Source: Azospirillum sp. TSO22-1
GTDB taxonomy: Bacteria > Pseudomonadota > Alphaproteobacteria > Azospirillales > Azospirillaceae
Direction: 5' to 3'
NCBI RefSeq assembly: GCF_003116015.1
Contig: NZ_LGQZ01000039.1
Coordinates: 1 to 53,249 of the forward strand
Length of the DNA stretch: 53,249 nt
In this document: in pieces, positions 34,543 through 42,153 of the stretch
How positions within the stretch are numbered: the stretch's first letter is position 1
Layout: every line of letters begins with the position of its first letter
Made by a program: the position numbers and the translations under genes
Notes under the pieces: model-generated
Told to the model about the DNA's origin: nothing
Database searches by the model: none
Seen by the model: only the letters and a program-made list of their open reading frames with translations

Positions 34543-34914
34543 ATGCACGACCCGAACTTCGTCATCCTCTACGTCGCCGACGCGCCGGCCAGCGCCGCCT
34601 TCTACGCCGAGCTGCTGGGGATCCAGCCGGTCGAGTCCTCGCCGGGCTTCGCCATGTTCGCGCTGCCCTCGGGCTTCAAGCTCGGCCTGTGGGCCCGGCA
34701 CACGGTGCAGCCGGCCGCGGCCAGTGCGGCTGGCAGCGGCGAGCTGGTGTTCACCGTGGCCGACGCCGACGCGGTGGGCGCCACGCACGCCGACTGGAGC
34801 CGGCGCGGTCTACGCATCGCGCAGGAGCCGACGGCCATGGAGTTCGGCCACACCTTCACGGCGCTCGACCCGGACGGGCACCGCCTGCGCGTCTACGCCC
34901 CGGGCGAGCCGTGA
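34543..34914 (+). CDS. VOC family (glyoxalase/bleomycin resistance) protein
   Basis: 123 residues from ATG 34543, GGAGG 9 nt upstream. Beta-alpha-beta repeats of the vicinal oxygen chelate fold: [22 protein letters not shown] at the start and [19 protein letters not shown] at the end, the latter with the Glu/His metal-ligand region of the family partly replaced. Often found beside YafY regulators as a drug- or aldehyde-binding protein. Its stop TGA overlaps the GTG start of the next gene. Confidence 0.87.
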   Translation: MHDPNFVILYVADAPASAAFYAELLGIQPVESSPGFAMFALPSGFKLGLWARHTVQPAAASAAGSGELVFTVADADAVGATHADWSRRGLRIAQEPTAMEFGHTFTALDPDGHRLRVYAPGEP

Positions 34915-35342
34915 GCGCGCGGGCCTGGATCGCCGTCGCCTCGGCCGAGCACGTGCGCATCGGCCGGGCCGGCGGCTTCATGCAGGTCTGCCACGGCAAG
35001 GCGGCGCCGCTGCGCCGCCTGCGGCCGGGGGACCGGGTGGCCTACTACTCGCCCACCGGCACCTTCCGCGGCGGCGACACGCTGCAGGCCTTCACGGCGC
35101 TGGGCGTGGTGAAGCCGGGCGAGGTCTACCAAGCCGACATGGGCGGCGGCTTCCACCCGTTCCGCCGCGACGTGGCCTGGAACGACGCCCGCGAGGCGCC
35201 GATCCGGCCGCTGCTGGGGGCGCTGGACTTCGCGGCCGGCGGACGGAACTGGGGCTATCAGCTGCGCTTCGGGCTCTTTGGCGTCAGCGATCACGATATG
35301 GATGTGATCGCGGAGGCGATGGGGACGTTGGTGGAGGCGTGA
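34911..35342 (+). CDS. EVE domain-containing protein
   Basis: 143 residues from a GTG at 34911 inside GTGA, overlapping the VOC stop, so translationally coupled. The EVE fold (PF01878) is indicated by [47 protein letters not shown] and a later [22 protein letters not shown] is a PUA-like fold that binds modified bases in RNA or DNA and occurs in some restriction systems; a stand-alone copy has no assigned role. An inverted repeat follows directly. Confidence 0.8.
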   Translation: MSARAWIAVASAEHVRIGRAGGFMQVCHGKAAPLRRLRPGDRVAYYSPTGTFRGGDTLQAFTALGVVKPGEVYQADMGGGFHPFRRDVAWNDAREAPIRPLLGALDFAAGGRNWGYQLRFGLFGVSDHDMDVIAEAMGTLVEA

Positions 35343-35345
35343 CTC

Positions 35346-35433
35346 TTGCCCCCACCCCTGCCCCCTCCCCCGCTGCGCAGGGGAGGGGAAAACTCCTCCC
35401 CCTGCGAAGCGGGGGGAGGTTGGGAGGGGGGCA
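35346..35433. repeat. C/G-rich inverted repeat, copy A
   Basis: Starts TTGCCCCCACCC and ends GGGAGGGGGGCAA; inside are two further CCTCCCC/GGGGAGG hairpins. Same family as 45014-45062 and 49013-49109. It lies between the EVE gene and the convergent DUF6352 gene. Confidence 0.8.
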
Positions 35434-35440
35434 AAACGCG

Positions 35441-36454
35441 TCAGGAAATCGACGCCAGCGGCAGATTCATCAGCAAGTTCTGCGGCTTGAGGCGCAGCGT
35501 GCGGTCCGGCGCCATCGCCATGGCCAAGTACACCGGCCGGCCGGCGAGGTCCGGGCGCATGGCGGCGGAATCGGCGAACTCCAGCCGGAACAGCGCCAGG
35601 ATGCGGGCAAGGCGGTCCTCGCCGACCTCGGCCCCGTTGTAGAGGTCGTTGAGGATCGCCGTCGCCTCGGCGTCCAGCCCGACGTGCCACACCCAGCGCT
35701 CGTCACGGATGGTCTGCACCGGGTGGATGACGACCGTCACGCCGAGGAAATGCGCCACCCACCGCTCCAGCAACCGGCACAGCGCGTCCAGCCCGGCGGC
35801 GCCGAAGGTGACGTCGAGCACCGTGTCGTACGCCTCGTCGCGGCCCCAGTAGTGGACGTGCGAGCGCTCGTCGAGCACGTCCAGTTCCACCGAGCGCGGC
35901 GCCGTGCCGGCCTCGACCACCAGCCGGCCGAGGTTGCCGAAGCCGCCGGTGGCGGCGTGCATGGCGACCGTCTCGGAATCGGCGAGCCGCACCCGGCCGT
36001 CGTCCAGCGACACCGTCTGGCCCCGGAAGAACAGCTCGCCCGCCCGCGCCCGCAGGCCGGACGGCGTCTCGTCGAGCAGACCGCGCAGGATCGCGTGCAC
36101 CAGCTGGTCGATGAACAGCCCCGGCACGCCGCGCGCGCCCTCGCGGAACAGGCGCAGGTAGCAGCCCTCCAGCGTGCCGGCGGCCAACAGGCGGTCGCGG
36201 AAGCCCAGCCAGACCTGGAAGTTCTCGCGCGCGTCCGGGTCGGCCAGCGCCGCCACCTCGGATTCGGCGACCGGACGGCGCGGCTCCTCCAGGAGACCGT
36301 TGTAGAGAGCGACCTCGTTGGCGCAGGCCTCGGACGGCGGCTGCATCTCCGGGCGCAGCAGGTAGGCGCGCAGGAAGTCGTCGGTGACCTCCAGCCTCCC
36401 CTCAGCATCGCGGGCCAGCAGGTGGTAGCCGGAACTTCTCCAGAAATCGGGCAT
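35441..36454 (-). CDS. DUF6352 family protein
   Basis: 337 residues from ATG 36454 (MPDFWRSSGYHLLARD); frame continues upstream into the hydrolase stop. The N-terminal MPDFW-SSGYHLL and TDDFLRAYLLRPEM, the central VPGLFIDQLVHAILRG, and HYWGRDEAYDTVLD are the conserved parts of this family, whose function is unknown. No signal peptide or membrane helix. It begins 8 bp after the lysophospholipase-like gene, so the two probably form an operon. Confidence 0.8.
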   Translation of the reverse strand: MPDFWRSSGYHLLARDAEGRLEVTDDFLRAYLLRPEMQPPSEACANEVALYNGLLEEPRRPVAESEVAALADPDARENFQVWLGFRDRLLAAGTLEGCYLRLFREGARGVPGLFIDQLVHAILRGLLDETPSGLRARAGELFFRGQTVSLDDGRVRLADSETVAMHAATGGFGNLGRLVVEAGTAPRSVELDVLDERSHVHYWGRDEAYDTVLDVTFGAAGLDALCRLLERWVAHFLGVTVVIHPVQTIRDERWVWHVGLDAEATAILNDLYNGAEVGEDRLARILALFRLEFADSAAMRPDLAGRPVYLAMAMAPDRTLRLKPQNLLMNLPLASIS

Positions 36455-36462
36455 GGTGCACT

Positions 36463-37398
36463 CTACAGGGAATGGCGGACGAGAAAGGCGTCGATGTCCG
36501 CCCACACGCGGTCGCGGATCGCGTCGCACTCCATCAACACTTCGTGGCGGGCCTGCGCGTACTCGACCAGTTCGCAGGACGGCCAGCGCTTGGCGACCGC
36601 GCGCTGCGCCGCCGAATCGACCACTTGGTCGCCGGGTGCGCTGAGCAGCAGCGCCGGATAGCGCACGCGGTCCAGCGGCTCGGTGGTGCGCACGGCGTCG
36701 GACGCCCGGAAGGCGGCGCGCAGCCAGGCGAAGCTGACGCCGCCGACGCGCAGCTCCGGCCGGTCGCGGTAGGCGTCGTGGAAGACGGCGTAGCGGCGCG
36801 GATCGCCGGTGATGACGTTGCCGTCGAACGCCGCCTCGCGCGGGTCATAATCGCCCTGGCCGAAGGCGTAGCGCGCCCCGAAGCCCAGCGCGCAGGCCGC
36901 GTCCGCCAGGAATCGGGCCAGCCACGCCGGGAAGCCGCGCAGGTTGATGTCGTGCATGGGGGCGGAGAGGATGGCGGCGCGGAAACGTTCCGGATGCCGC
37001 GCGGCGTGCAGCGTCGCCACCAGCCCGCCCATGGAGTGCGCCAGCAGCACCAGCGGCCCGCGCGCCCTCGGCGCCACGACCTCGGCGACGAATCGCTCCA
37101 GGTCGCCGGCGAGGGCGGCGAAGTCCTCGACGTGATGCCGCTGCGGGTTCGGGGACGGCCGGGTCGAGAGACCCTGGTTGCGCCAGTCCATGGCGAACAC
37201 CTCGAAGCCGCGCATCAGCAGCGTCCGGGCGGTCTCCTCGTACTTCTCGATGAATTCGGCGCGGCCGGTGAGGACCACGAACGTGCCGCGCACCTCGCCG
37301 GATGCCGGCCAATGGGCGGTGCGCAGGCGCGCGCCGTCGGGCAGCTCCAGCCAGCCGAACGCCGGCCCCGTTCCCGTCACCCCGCTCGCGTCCGCCAT
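36463..37398 (-). CDS. Alpha/beta hydrolase, lysophospholipase (PldB/monoglyceride lipase) type
   Basis: 311 residues. Nucleophile in LLAHSMGG (Ser122), acid Asp257 (APGDQVVD), His285 (ARHEVLME), with the MDWRNQGLSTRP oxyanion-side motif of the Hydrolase_4 family. Expected to cleave monoacyl glycerol or lysophospholipid ester bonds in the cytoplasm or at the membrane. ATG 37398 behind GGGAGGG. Upstream gene of the pair with DUF6352. Confidence 0.87.
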   Translation of the reverse strand: MADASGVTGTGPAFGWLELPDGARLRTAHWPASGEVRGTFVVLTGRAEFIEKYEETARTLLMRGFEVFAMDWRNQGLSTRPSPNPQRHHVEDFAALAGDLERFVAEVVAPRARGPLVLLAHSMGGLVATLHAARHPERFRAAILSAPMHDINLRGFPAWLARFLADAACALGFGARYAFGQGDYDPREAAFDGNVITGDPRRYAVFHDAYRDRPELRVGGVSFAWLRAAFRASDAVRTTEPLDRVRYPALLLSAPGDQVVDSAAQRAVAKRWPSCELVEYAQARHEVLMECDAIRDRVWADIDAFLVRHSL

Positions 37399-37452
37399 CG
37401 TCCCTCCCGTTCCCCGCGCGGCATTGAAGCACCGCGGCGGAAACGGAACAAG

Positions 37453-37875
37453 TCAGGCGGTGCAGCCGCAGCCGAACGGTTCCGCCCCCTTCAGCGCCCA
37501 GTCGTGCGCGCAGCGCAGCGACTCCGGACCCGGATCGGCCGCCACCAGCACGCGGGCGCGCTCGGCCAGCCCGGCGGCGCGCAGCGCGCCGGCCACCACC
37601 GCCGCGTCCTCGCCGCCGCGCACCAGCGCCGCGACGCGACCGGCGTCGTGCTGCCGGGCGAGGTGCATGGGGGCGGCCAGACGCTCGTGCAGGTCCGGCG
37701 ACAGCGACACGCCGCAGAGATCGGCGACGATGCTCCACCCCGCGCCGCGCCCGCGCAGGAACCAGCAGGCGCGCTGGAACAGGTCGGCGAACTCGTCGCG
37801 CTCGGCCTCGCTCAGCGCGCGCCGCACGGTGACGTACAAACCCCAGCGCCGGGGCGCCAGCGCGAACCCGTCCAT
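37453..37875 (-). CDS. Hypothetical protein, possibly STAS/SpoIIAA-like
   Basis: 140 residues from ATG 37875 (AAGGA 9 nt upstream); an ATG at 37926 would add 17 residues. I recognise no firm domain. The pattern MDGFALAPRRWGLYVTVRRAL, then RGAGWSIVADLCGVSLSPD and ARQHDAGRVAALVRG alternates strands and helices in the way of SpoIIAA/STAS-like domains. The end CGCTA holds two Cys. It stands between the hydrolase and the SDR, all on the minus strand. Confidence 0.55.
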   Translation of the reverse strand: MDGFALAPRRWGLYVTVRRALSEAERDEFADLFQRACWFLRGRGAGWSIVADLCGVSLSPDLHERLAAPMHLARQHDAGRVAALVRGGEDAAVVAGALRAAGLAERARVLVAADPGPESLRCAHDWALKGAEPFGCGCTA

Positions 37876-37962
37876 GTCCGTCGATCCTTGCCCTGCCTGA
37901 GCTGCGGGCGACGGTTTAGCCTCCATCCCACCGGGAATCCCAATGAAGGTTTTGTTATCCGG

Positions 37963-38769
37963 TCAGGCATCCGTCCGGCGGCCGAAGCGGCCACCGCGGT
38001 CGAACACCGCCAGCACCGCGCCCAGGCCCCCCGCCGCGGTGTGGCGCGACCACAGGAAGGGGGCGAGCGCCGTGCGCCTGGCCATGCCCATGACGTGCAC
38101 GGTGCGCCGGCCCAGCGCATCCAGCCCGGCGCGCGCCACGCGGTCCGGATTGTCGGCGCCGGGCAGCCGGCCGACCCGGAACCCCGCGCCCCGACCGAAG
38201 CCGGTGCGCGTGGCACCGGGGCACAGCACCAGCACGTCCACCGGCTTGCCGCGCAGTTCCGCCGCCAGCGCCTCGCCGTAGCACAGCAGGAACGCCTTGC
38301 TGGCGCTGTAGGTGGCGAGGTACGGCACCGGCTGGAACGCCGTGGTGCTGGACACCAGCAGCAGCCCGGCCCGGCGGTTCGCCGCGGCGGCGCGGTCGAT
38401 CATGCCGGGCAGCAGCGCGCGGGTCAGCACCGTCACCGCGGTGACGTTCAGCTCGACGGTGGCGCGCTCATCCTCCGGCGCGTTGGCGATCACCGAGCCA
38501 AAGGCGCCGACGCCCGCGTTGTTGATCAGCAGGTCGATGCCCAGCGCCTCCGCCCTGGCGATCAGGGCGGTGCGGCCGTCGTCGGCGGTGAGGTCGGCGG
38601 CCAGCACCTCCACCGTGCGGCCGGGGCGGGACAATGCCTGCTGCGCGCGGGCCAACGCCTCGGCGTCGCGCGCGGTCAGCAGCAGGTTCGTCTCGGCCGG
38701 CAGCGCGCGGGCGAAGGCGGCGCCGATGCCCGACGAAGCACCGGTGACCAGGGCGAAGCGGTGGAACAT
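37963..38769 (-). CDS. Short-chain dehydrogenase/reductase
   Basis: 268 residues from ATG 38769, AAGGA 9 nt upstream. Rossmann motif TGASSGIG (9-16), NNAG (83-86), catalytic Ser141, Tyr154 and Lys158 (YSASK). Close in pattern to the DltE-like or ketoacyl reductase-like SDRs with the C-terminal CPGATRTGF. NADP(H) versus NAD(H) cannot be judged safely; a basic Arg34 after the second strand (LLTARD) favours NADPH. Substrate unknown. Confidence 0.87.
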   Translation of the reverse strand: MFHRFALVTGASSGIGAAFARALPAETNLLLTARDAEALARAQQALSRPGRTVEVLAADLTADDGRTALIARAEALGIDLLINNAGVGAFGSVIANAPEDERATVELNVTAVTVLTRALLPGMIDRAAAANRRAGLLLVSSTTAFQPVPYLATYSASKAFLLCYGEALAAELRGKPVDVLVLCPGATRTGFGRGAGFRVGRLPGADNPDRVARAGLDALGRRTVHVMGMARRTALAPFLWSRHTAAGGLGAVLAVFDRGGRFGRRTDA

Positions 38770-39138
38770 CGCGGCATCCTTGATGACACGGACCGTCCGT
38801 CTGACCATCGTGCCGGAACGGCAGGGATCAACCCTGCCGAACGTCATCGTCCGAGTCGCCGATCGTCAGGAGTCGTACGACCGGGACGCCGAGACAGCCC
38901 CCCTTCTCCAGAGGAATAGATACCCGGTCCAAGGCGGATCCGATTCAGTTTCCGGCCGTTTTGCAGATGCGATGAGAAAAAGATGACACCCGTCGTCCTT
39001 TCGTGGCGCCCCGCAAAAATTTACCGTTTTTTTCCCTGGAGTGTATTGTCATCATGGTTCCGCGGTGCACATATCGCACCGCATCATTTCCCCGCTGCGC
39101 TGCAAACGCACAGCATCGGAACGAGAAGGACCACGCGT
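38770..39138. promoter_or_regulatory. Upstream region of the (R)-hydratase with TGC/GCA palindromes
   Basis: 369 bp without a gene. 39062-39082 is GCGGTGC-N7-GCACCGC, a perfect 7-bp inverted repeat. TGC-AAAC-GCA at 39101-39110 is a loose CTGC-N4-GCA site. Both are shorter than the operators at the phasins, and their spacing (about 34 bp) differs. A possible promoter is TTTACC (39020-39025) then GTATTG with 17-bp spacing. GAAGGA (39125-39130) is the ribosome site. Confidence 0.4.
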
Positions 39139-39588
39139 ATGGACGACGTTCGTCAGATCTCCAAGGAACTGGACGGTCACTATGTGGAGGACCTGTCCGT
39201 CGGCATGACGGCCGCCTACGCCAAGACCATCACGGACGCGGACATCGTCCTGTTCGCCGGCATCTCGGGCGACACCAACCCGGTGCACCTGAACCAGGAA
39301 TACGCCAGCGGCACCATGTTCCAGGGCCGCATCGCGCACGGCATGCTGTCGGCCGGCTTCATCTCGGCGGTGCTGGGCACCAAGCTGCCGGGTCCGGGCT
39401 GCATCTACATGTCGCAGACGCTGAAGTTCAAGGCGCCGGTCCGCTCGGGCGACACCGTCACCGCCCGCGCCACCATCACCGAAGTCATCCCGGAGAAGCG
39501 CCGCGTCATCATGCGCACGGTCTGCAGCGTCGGCGACACCGTCGTCCTCGAGGGCGAGGCCATGCTGATGGTTCCGTCGCGCGGCTGA
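39139..39588 (+). CDS. MaoC-like (R)-specific enoyl-CoA hydratase
   Basis: 149 residues. Hot-dog fold with the hydratase motif GDTNPVH (Asp45, His50) and GMLSAGFISAVLGTKLPGPG. It matches the MaoC half of the fusion protein at 1-998 along its length (FAGISGDTNPVHLNQEY against FATVSGDINPAHLDEEY). As a PhaJ-like enzyme it would turn trans-2-enoyl-CoA into (R)-3-hydroxyacyl-CoA, either feeding PHA synthesis or working in butyryl-CoA metabolism. ATG 39139. A terminator follows, so it is monocistronic. Confidence 0.88.
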   Translation: MDDVRQISKELDGHYVEDLSVGMTAAYAKTITDADIVLFAGISGDTNPVHLNQEYASGTMFQGRIAHGMLSAGFISAVLGTKLPGPGCIYMSQTLKFKAPVRSGDTVTARATITEVIPEKRRVIMRTVCSVGDTVVLEGEAMLMVPSRG

Positions 39589-39621
39589 TCCGCGCCCGAC
39601 ATCGCGCCTTGATCGATCCGG

Positions 39622-39654
39622 CAGCGCCGGCGCGTTTACCCCGCGCCGGCGCTG
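39622..39654 (+). terminator. Terminator after the (R)-hydratase gene
   Basis: CAGCGCCGGCGCG, loop TTTACCC, CGCGCCGGCGCTG followed by TTCTATATA: 13-bp perfect stem 33 bp after the stop. Confidence 0.8.
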
Positions 39655-39710
39655 TTCTATATACTCGCCAGCCGGCGGCACACCCCGGCACCCGGCGAGA
39701 GGCATCCTCC

Positions 39711-40661
39711 TTGCGACTGTTCCGACACACCGACGACCTGCCCGAAGACGCGCGCGGCGCCGTTCTGGCGCTCGGCAACTTCGACGGCGTGCACCGCGGC
39801 CACCAGGCGGTGATCGGCACCGCGCAACGCATCGCGCGCGAGCTGGGCGTCCCGGCCGGCGTGCTGACCTTCGAGCCGCACCCGCGCAGCCTGTTCCGCC
39901 CGGACGAACCGCCGTTCCGCCTGTCGCCGTTCCGCGTCAAGACGCGCCAGCTGGAAGCGCTGGGCCTGGACCTCGCGGTGGTCTGCCATTTCGACGAGGG
40001 CTTCCTGCACAAAAGCGCGGTCGCCTTCATCGAGGAGGATCTGGGCCGCGGCCTCGCCATCCGGCACGCGGTGTGCGGCAGCGACTTCCTGTTCGGCCAC
40101 AAGCGCGCCGGCGACGTGGCGCTGCTGGAGCGCTACGGCAAGAGGCATGGCTTCGGCGTGACCGCGGTGGGGCCGGTGACCGACCCGCGCGGCGGCGTCT
40201 ACTCCTCCACCCGCGTGCGCGACGCGCTGCTGGCCGGCGACACGCGCAGCGCGGCGCACATCCTCGGCCACTTCTGGGAGATCGAGGGCCGCGTCGAGCA
40301 CGGCGAGAAGCGCGGCCGCACCATCGGCTTCCCCACCGCCAACATCGAGCTGGGCGACTACCTGCGCCCGGCCTTCGGCGTCTACGCCGTGCGCGCCGGG
40401 GTGGACCGCGGCGCCGGGACGGAGTGGATCGACGGCGTCGCCAACCTCGGCCTGCGCCCGACCGTCGGCGGCACGGTGGAACGGCTGGAGGCGCACCTGT
40501 TCGACTTCGACGGCGACCTCTACGGCCTGCACCTGCGCGTCCAGCTGATCGAGCACATCCGGGCGGAACGCAAGTTCGCCAGCTTCGACGAGTTGAAGGC
40601 GCAGATCATCCGCGACGCCGAGGCCGCCCGTGCGGCGCTGGTGCGGCCGGTGGAAATCTGA
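39711..40661 (+). CDS. ribF: Bifunctional riboflavin kinase / FAD synthetase
   Basis: 316 residues from a TTG at 39711, GAGAGG 9 nt upstream, giving the usual RibF N-terminus LRLFRHTDDLP. FAD synthetase domain with GNFDGVHRGHQ (HxGH nucleotidyl-transfer motif) and YSSTRVRDAL; flavokinase domain (about 185-310) with GRTIGFPTANIEL and HLFDFDGDLYG. Makes FMN and FAD from riboflavin in the cytosol. No FMN riboswitch visible. DUF29 gene follows after 40 bp. Confidence 0.96.
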   Translation: MRLFRHTDDLPEDARGAVLALGNFDGVHRGHQAVIGTAQRIARELGVPAGVLTFEPHPRSLFRPDEPPFRLSPFRVKTRQLEALGLDLAVVCHFDEGFLHKSAVAFIEEDLGRGLAIRHAVCGSDFLFGHKRAGDVALLERYGKRHGFGVTAVGPVTDPRGGVYSSTRVRDALLAGDTRSAAHILGHFWEIEGRVEHGEKRGRTIGFPTANIELGDYLRPAFGVYAVRAGVDRGAGTEWIDGVANLGLRPTVGGTVERLEAHLFDFDGDLYGLHLRVQLIEHIRAERKFASFDELKAQIIRDAEAARAALVRPVEI

Positions 40662-40701
40662 GGCGTTTCGCCCTACTCTCTCGAAGGATCGAGAGGACGC
40701 C

Positions 40702-41184
40702 ATGCCCGACGCCCGACTCTACGACACCGACTTCTACGCCTGGACCCAGGAGCAGGCCGCCGCGCTGCGCCGCATGGCGGAGGCGCGCGTCAACACGGAA
40801 CTGGACCTGGAGAATCTGGCGGAGGCCATCGAAGACATGGGCGGCAGCGATCTGCGGGCACTGGAAAGCGATCTCGTCCGCGTCATCGAGCACCTGTTGA
40901 AACTGGAGTATTCACCGGCGGCGGACCCGCGCCGAAAGTGGATGCTCAGCACCGTCGAGCATCGCGGCCGGGCGCAGCGAGAAATCAGGAGGAGCGGTAC
41001 CCTGAGGCGGATGCTGCCCGAACTGCTCCCCGACGCCTGGAAATCCGCCCGTAAAGTTGCCGGCAAGGCGATGGAGCTGTTCGACGGCTTCGACCCGTCC
41101 ATCCTCCCCGCCGAGTGCCCCTACACGCTGGAGCAGATCCTCGACGACGACCACTGGCCGGCCAGCCGGCACGGGCTGGGCTGA
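40702..41184 (+). CDS. DUF29 family protein
   Basis: 160 residues from ATG 40702 behind GAGAGGACG. Characteristic DUF29 (PF01724) elements: [41 protein letters not shown] and a helical C-terminus ending [27 protein letters not shown]. Families of this type are common in cyanobacteria and alphaproteobacteria; function unknown. Confidence 0.88.
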   Translation: MPDARLYDTDFYAWTQEQAAALRRMAEARVNTELDLENLAEAIEDMGGSDLRALESDLVRVIEHLLKLEYSPAADPRRKWMLSTVEHRGRAQREIRRSGTLRRMLPELLPDAWKSARKVAGKAMELFDGFDPSILPAECPYTLEQILDDDHWPASRHGLG

Positions 41185-41270
41185 CCCCGGCCCCTCGCCG
41201 GTTGCGAATCCCCGCGCGGCTGTTTACACAGGGCTTCCGCCCGTCAGCCAGCCCGCCGGAGTGCATCGCC

Positions 41271-41966
41271 ATGCAGTCGCTCGCCGCCCTTCCCGACCGC
41301 GAGGTCATCGCGTCCACCGCCGCCAAGCTGCTGCTTGAGATCAAGGCGCTGCACTTCAACGCCGAGACGCCGTTCATCTTCACCTCCGGCTGGGCGAGCC
41401 CGGTGTACACCGACTGCCGGCGCATCATCTCCTTCCCGCGCGCCCGCGCGGCGCTGATGGACTTCGGCGTCGCCACCATCCTGCGCGAATGCGGCTACGA
41501 GAGCATCGACGCCATCGCCGGCGGCGAGACCGCGGGCATCCCCTTCGCCGCGTGGATCGCCGAGCGCATGGGCCTGCCCATGCAGTACATCCGCAAGAAG
41601 CCGAAGGGCTTCGGCCGCAACGCCCAGATCGAGGGCGTGGTGGAGGAAGGGCAGCGCGTCCTGCTGGTCGAGGATCTCGCCACCGACGGCAAGAGCAAGG
41701 TCAACTTCGTCAACGCGCTGCGCGACGCCGGCTGCGAGTGCACGGACACCTTCGTGATCTTCTATTACGGCATCTTCCCGCAATCGAAGGAGATCATGGA
41801 CGGCATCGGCGTGCGCCTGCACAGCCTGTGCACCTGGTGGGACGTGCTGAAGGTGGCGCGCGAGAACAACTACTTCGACGTCAAGACCTTGGACGAGGTG
41901 GAGAAGTTCCTGCACACCCCCGTCGAGTGGTCGGCCGCCCACGGCGGCAAGGCGACGATGGACTGA
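41271..41966 (+). CDS. pyrE: Orotate phosphoribosyltransferase
   Basis: 231 residues from ATG 41271. PRPP-binding motif [13 protein letters not shown], flexible-loop Lys-rich RKKPKGFGR, and [20 protein letters not shown] at the substrate end. Converts orotate and PRPP to OMP in pyrimidine synthesis. Longer frame upstream overlaps DUF29 and is not used. The ileS promoter starts 9 bp after its stop. Confidence 0.95.
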   Translation: MQSLAALPDREVIASTAAKLLLEIKALHFNAETPFIFTSGWASPVYTDCRRIISFPRARAALMDFGVATILRECGYESIDAIAGGETAGIPFAAWIAERMGLPMQYIRKKPKGFGRNAQIEGVVEEGQRVLLVEDLATDGKSKVNFVNALRDAGCECTDTFVIFYYGIFPQSKEIMDGIGVRLHSLCTWWDVLKVARENNYFDVKTLDEVEKFLHTPVEWSAAHGGKATMD

Positions 41967-41974
41967 GCGCCGCC

Positions 41975-42002
41975 TTGACCGAACCCCACGCACGGCTAAT
42001 AT
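41975..42002 (+). promoter_or_regulatory. Promoter of the ileS leader
   Basis: TTGACC (41975-41980), 16-bp spacing, TAATAT (41997-42002). The transcript would start near 42009, only a couple of bases before the ATG of a 21-codon ORF (42011). Confidence 0.65.
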
Positions 42003-42010
42003 CCGGGCCC

Positions 42011-42076
42011 ATGACGCAGCGGCAGATGACACGGCGGCCGGGGCCTGATCGGCGAATTATGAACCCGGTCCTCTGA
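42011..42076 (+). CDS. Putative 21-residue leader peptide before ileS
   Basis: ATG 42011 to TGA 42076: [20 protein letters not shown] then Leu. It starts at or next to the predicted transcript start, so it could be translated as a leaderless mRNA. It holds one Ile codon (ATT) near the end, followed by Met-Asn-Pro-Val-Leu, and its stop lies in the ascending arm of a hairpin. A control role through ribosome position is possible but a single Ile codon is weak support. Confidence 0.35.
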   Translation: MTQRQMTRRPGPDRRIMNPVL

Positions 42077-42137
42077 GGAGGGCCGGGACGGACGTGCTGC
42101 TGCCGGGGGCCCGGACCGAGGCGCCCCGGACCTTTTT
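42064..42137 (+). promoter_or_regulatory. Attenuator-like hairpins before ileS
   Basis: Hairpin 1: CCCGGTCCTC (42064-42073), loop TGAG, GAGGGCCGGG (42078-42087). Hairpin 2: CCGGGG (42103-42108) with CCCCGG (42124-42129), then ACC and TTTTT (42133-42137), like an intrinsic terminator 17 bp before the ileS ATG. CGGTCC (42066-42071) can pair instead with GGACCG (42113-42118), so the two structures exclude an alternative fold. Confidence 0.45.
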
Positions 42138-42153
42138 GCCCCAGGGACCCCCG

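Noticed and set aside
33782..35342. Anti-phage defence island around the WYL/EVE genes
   Set aside because: No nuclease, restriction, abortive-infection or mobile gene adjoins them; only domain association supports the idea.
35346..35433. CRISPR or tandem-repeat array
   Set aside because: The element is an inverted repeat without regular direct repeats or spacers.
42064..42137. T-box riboswitch before ileS
   Set aside because: No AGGGTGGNACCGCG-like T-box or Stem I pattern was visible; a peptide-type leader fits better.
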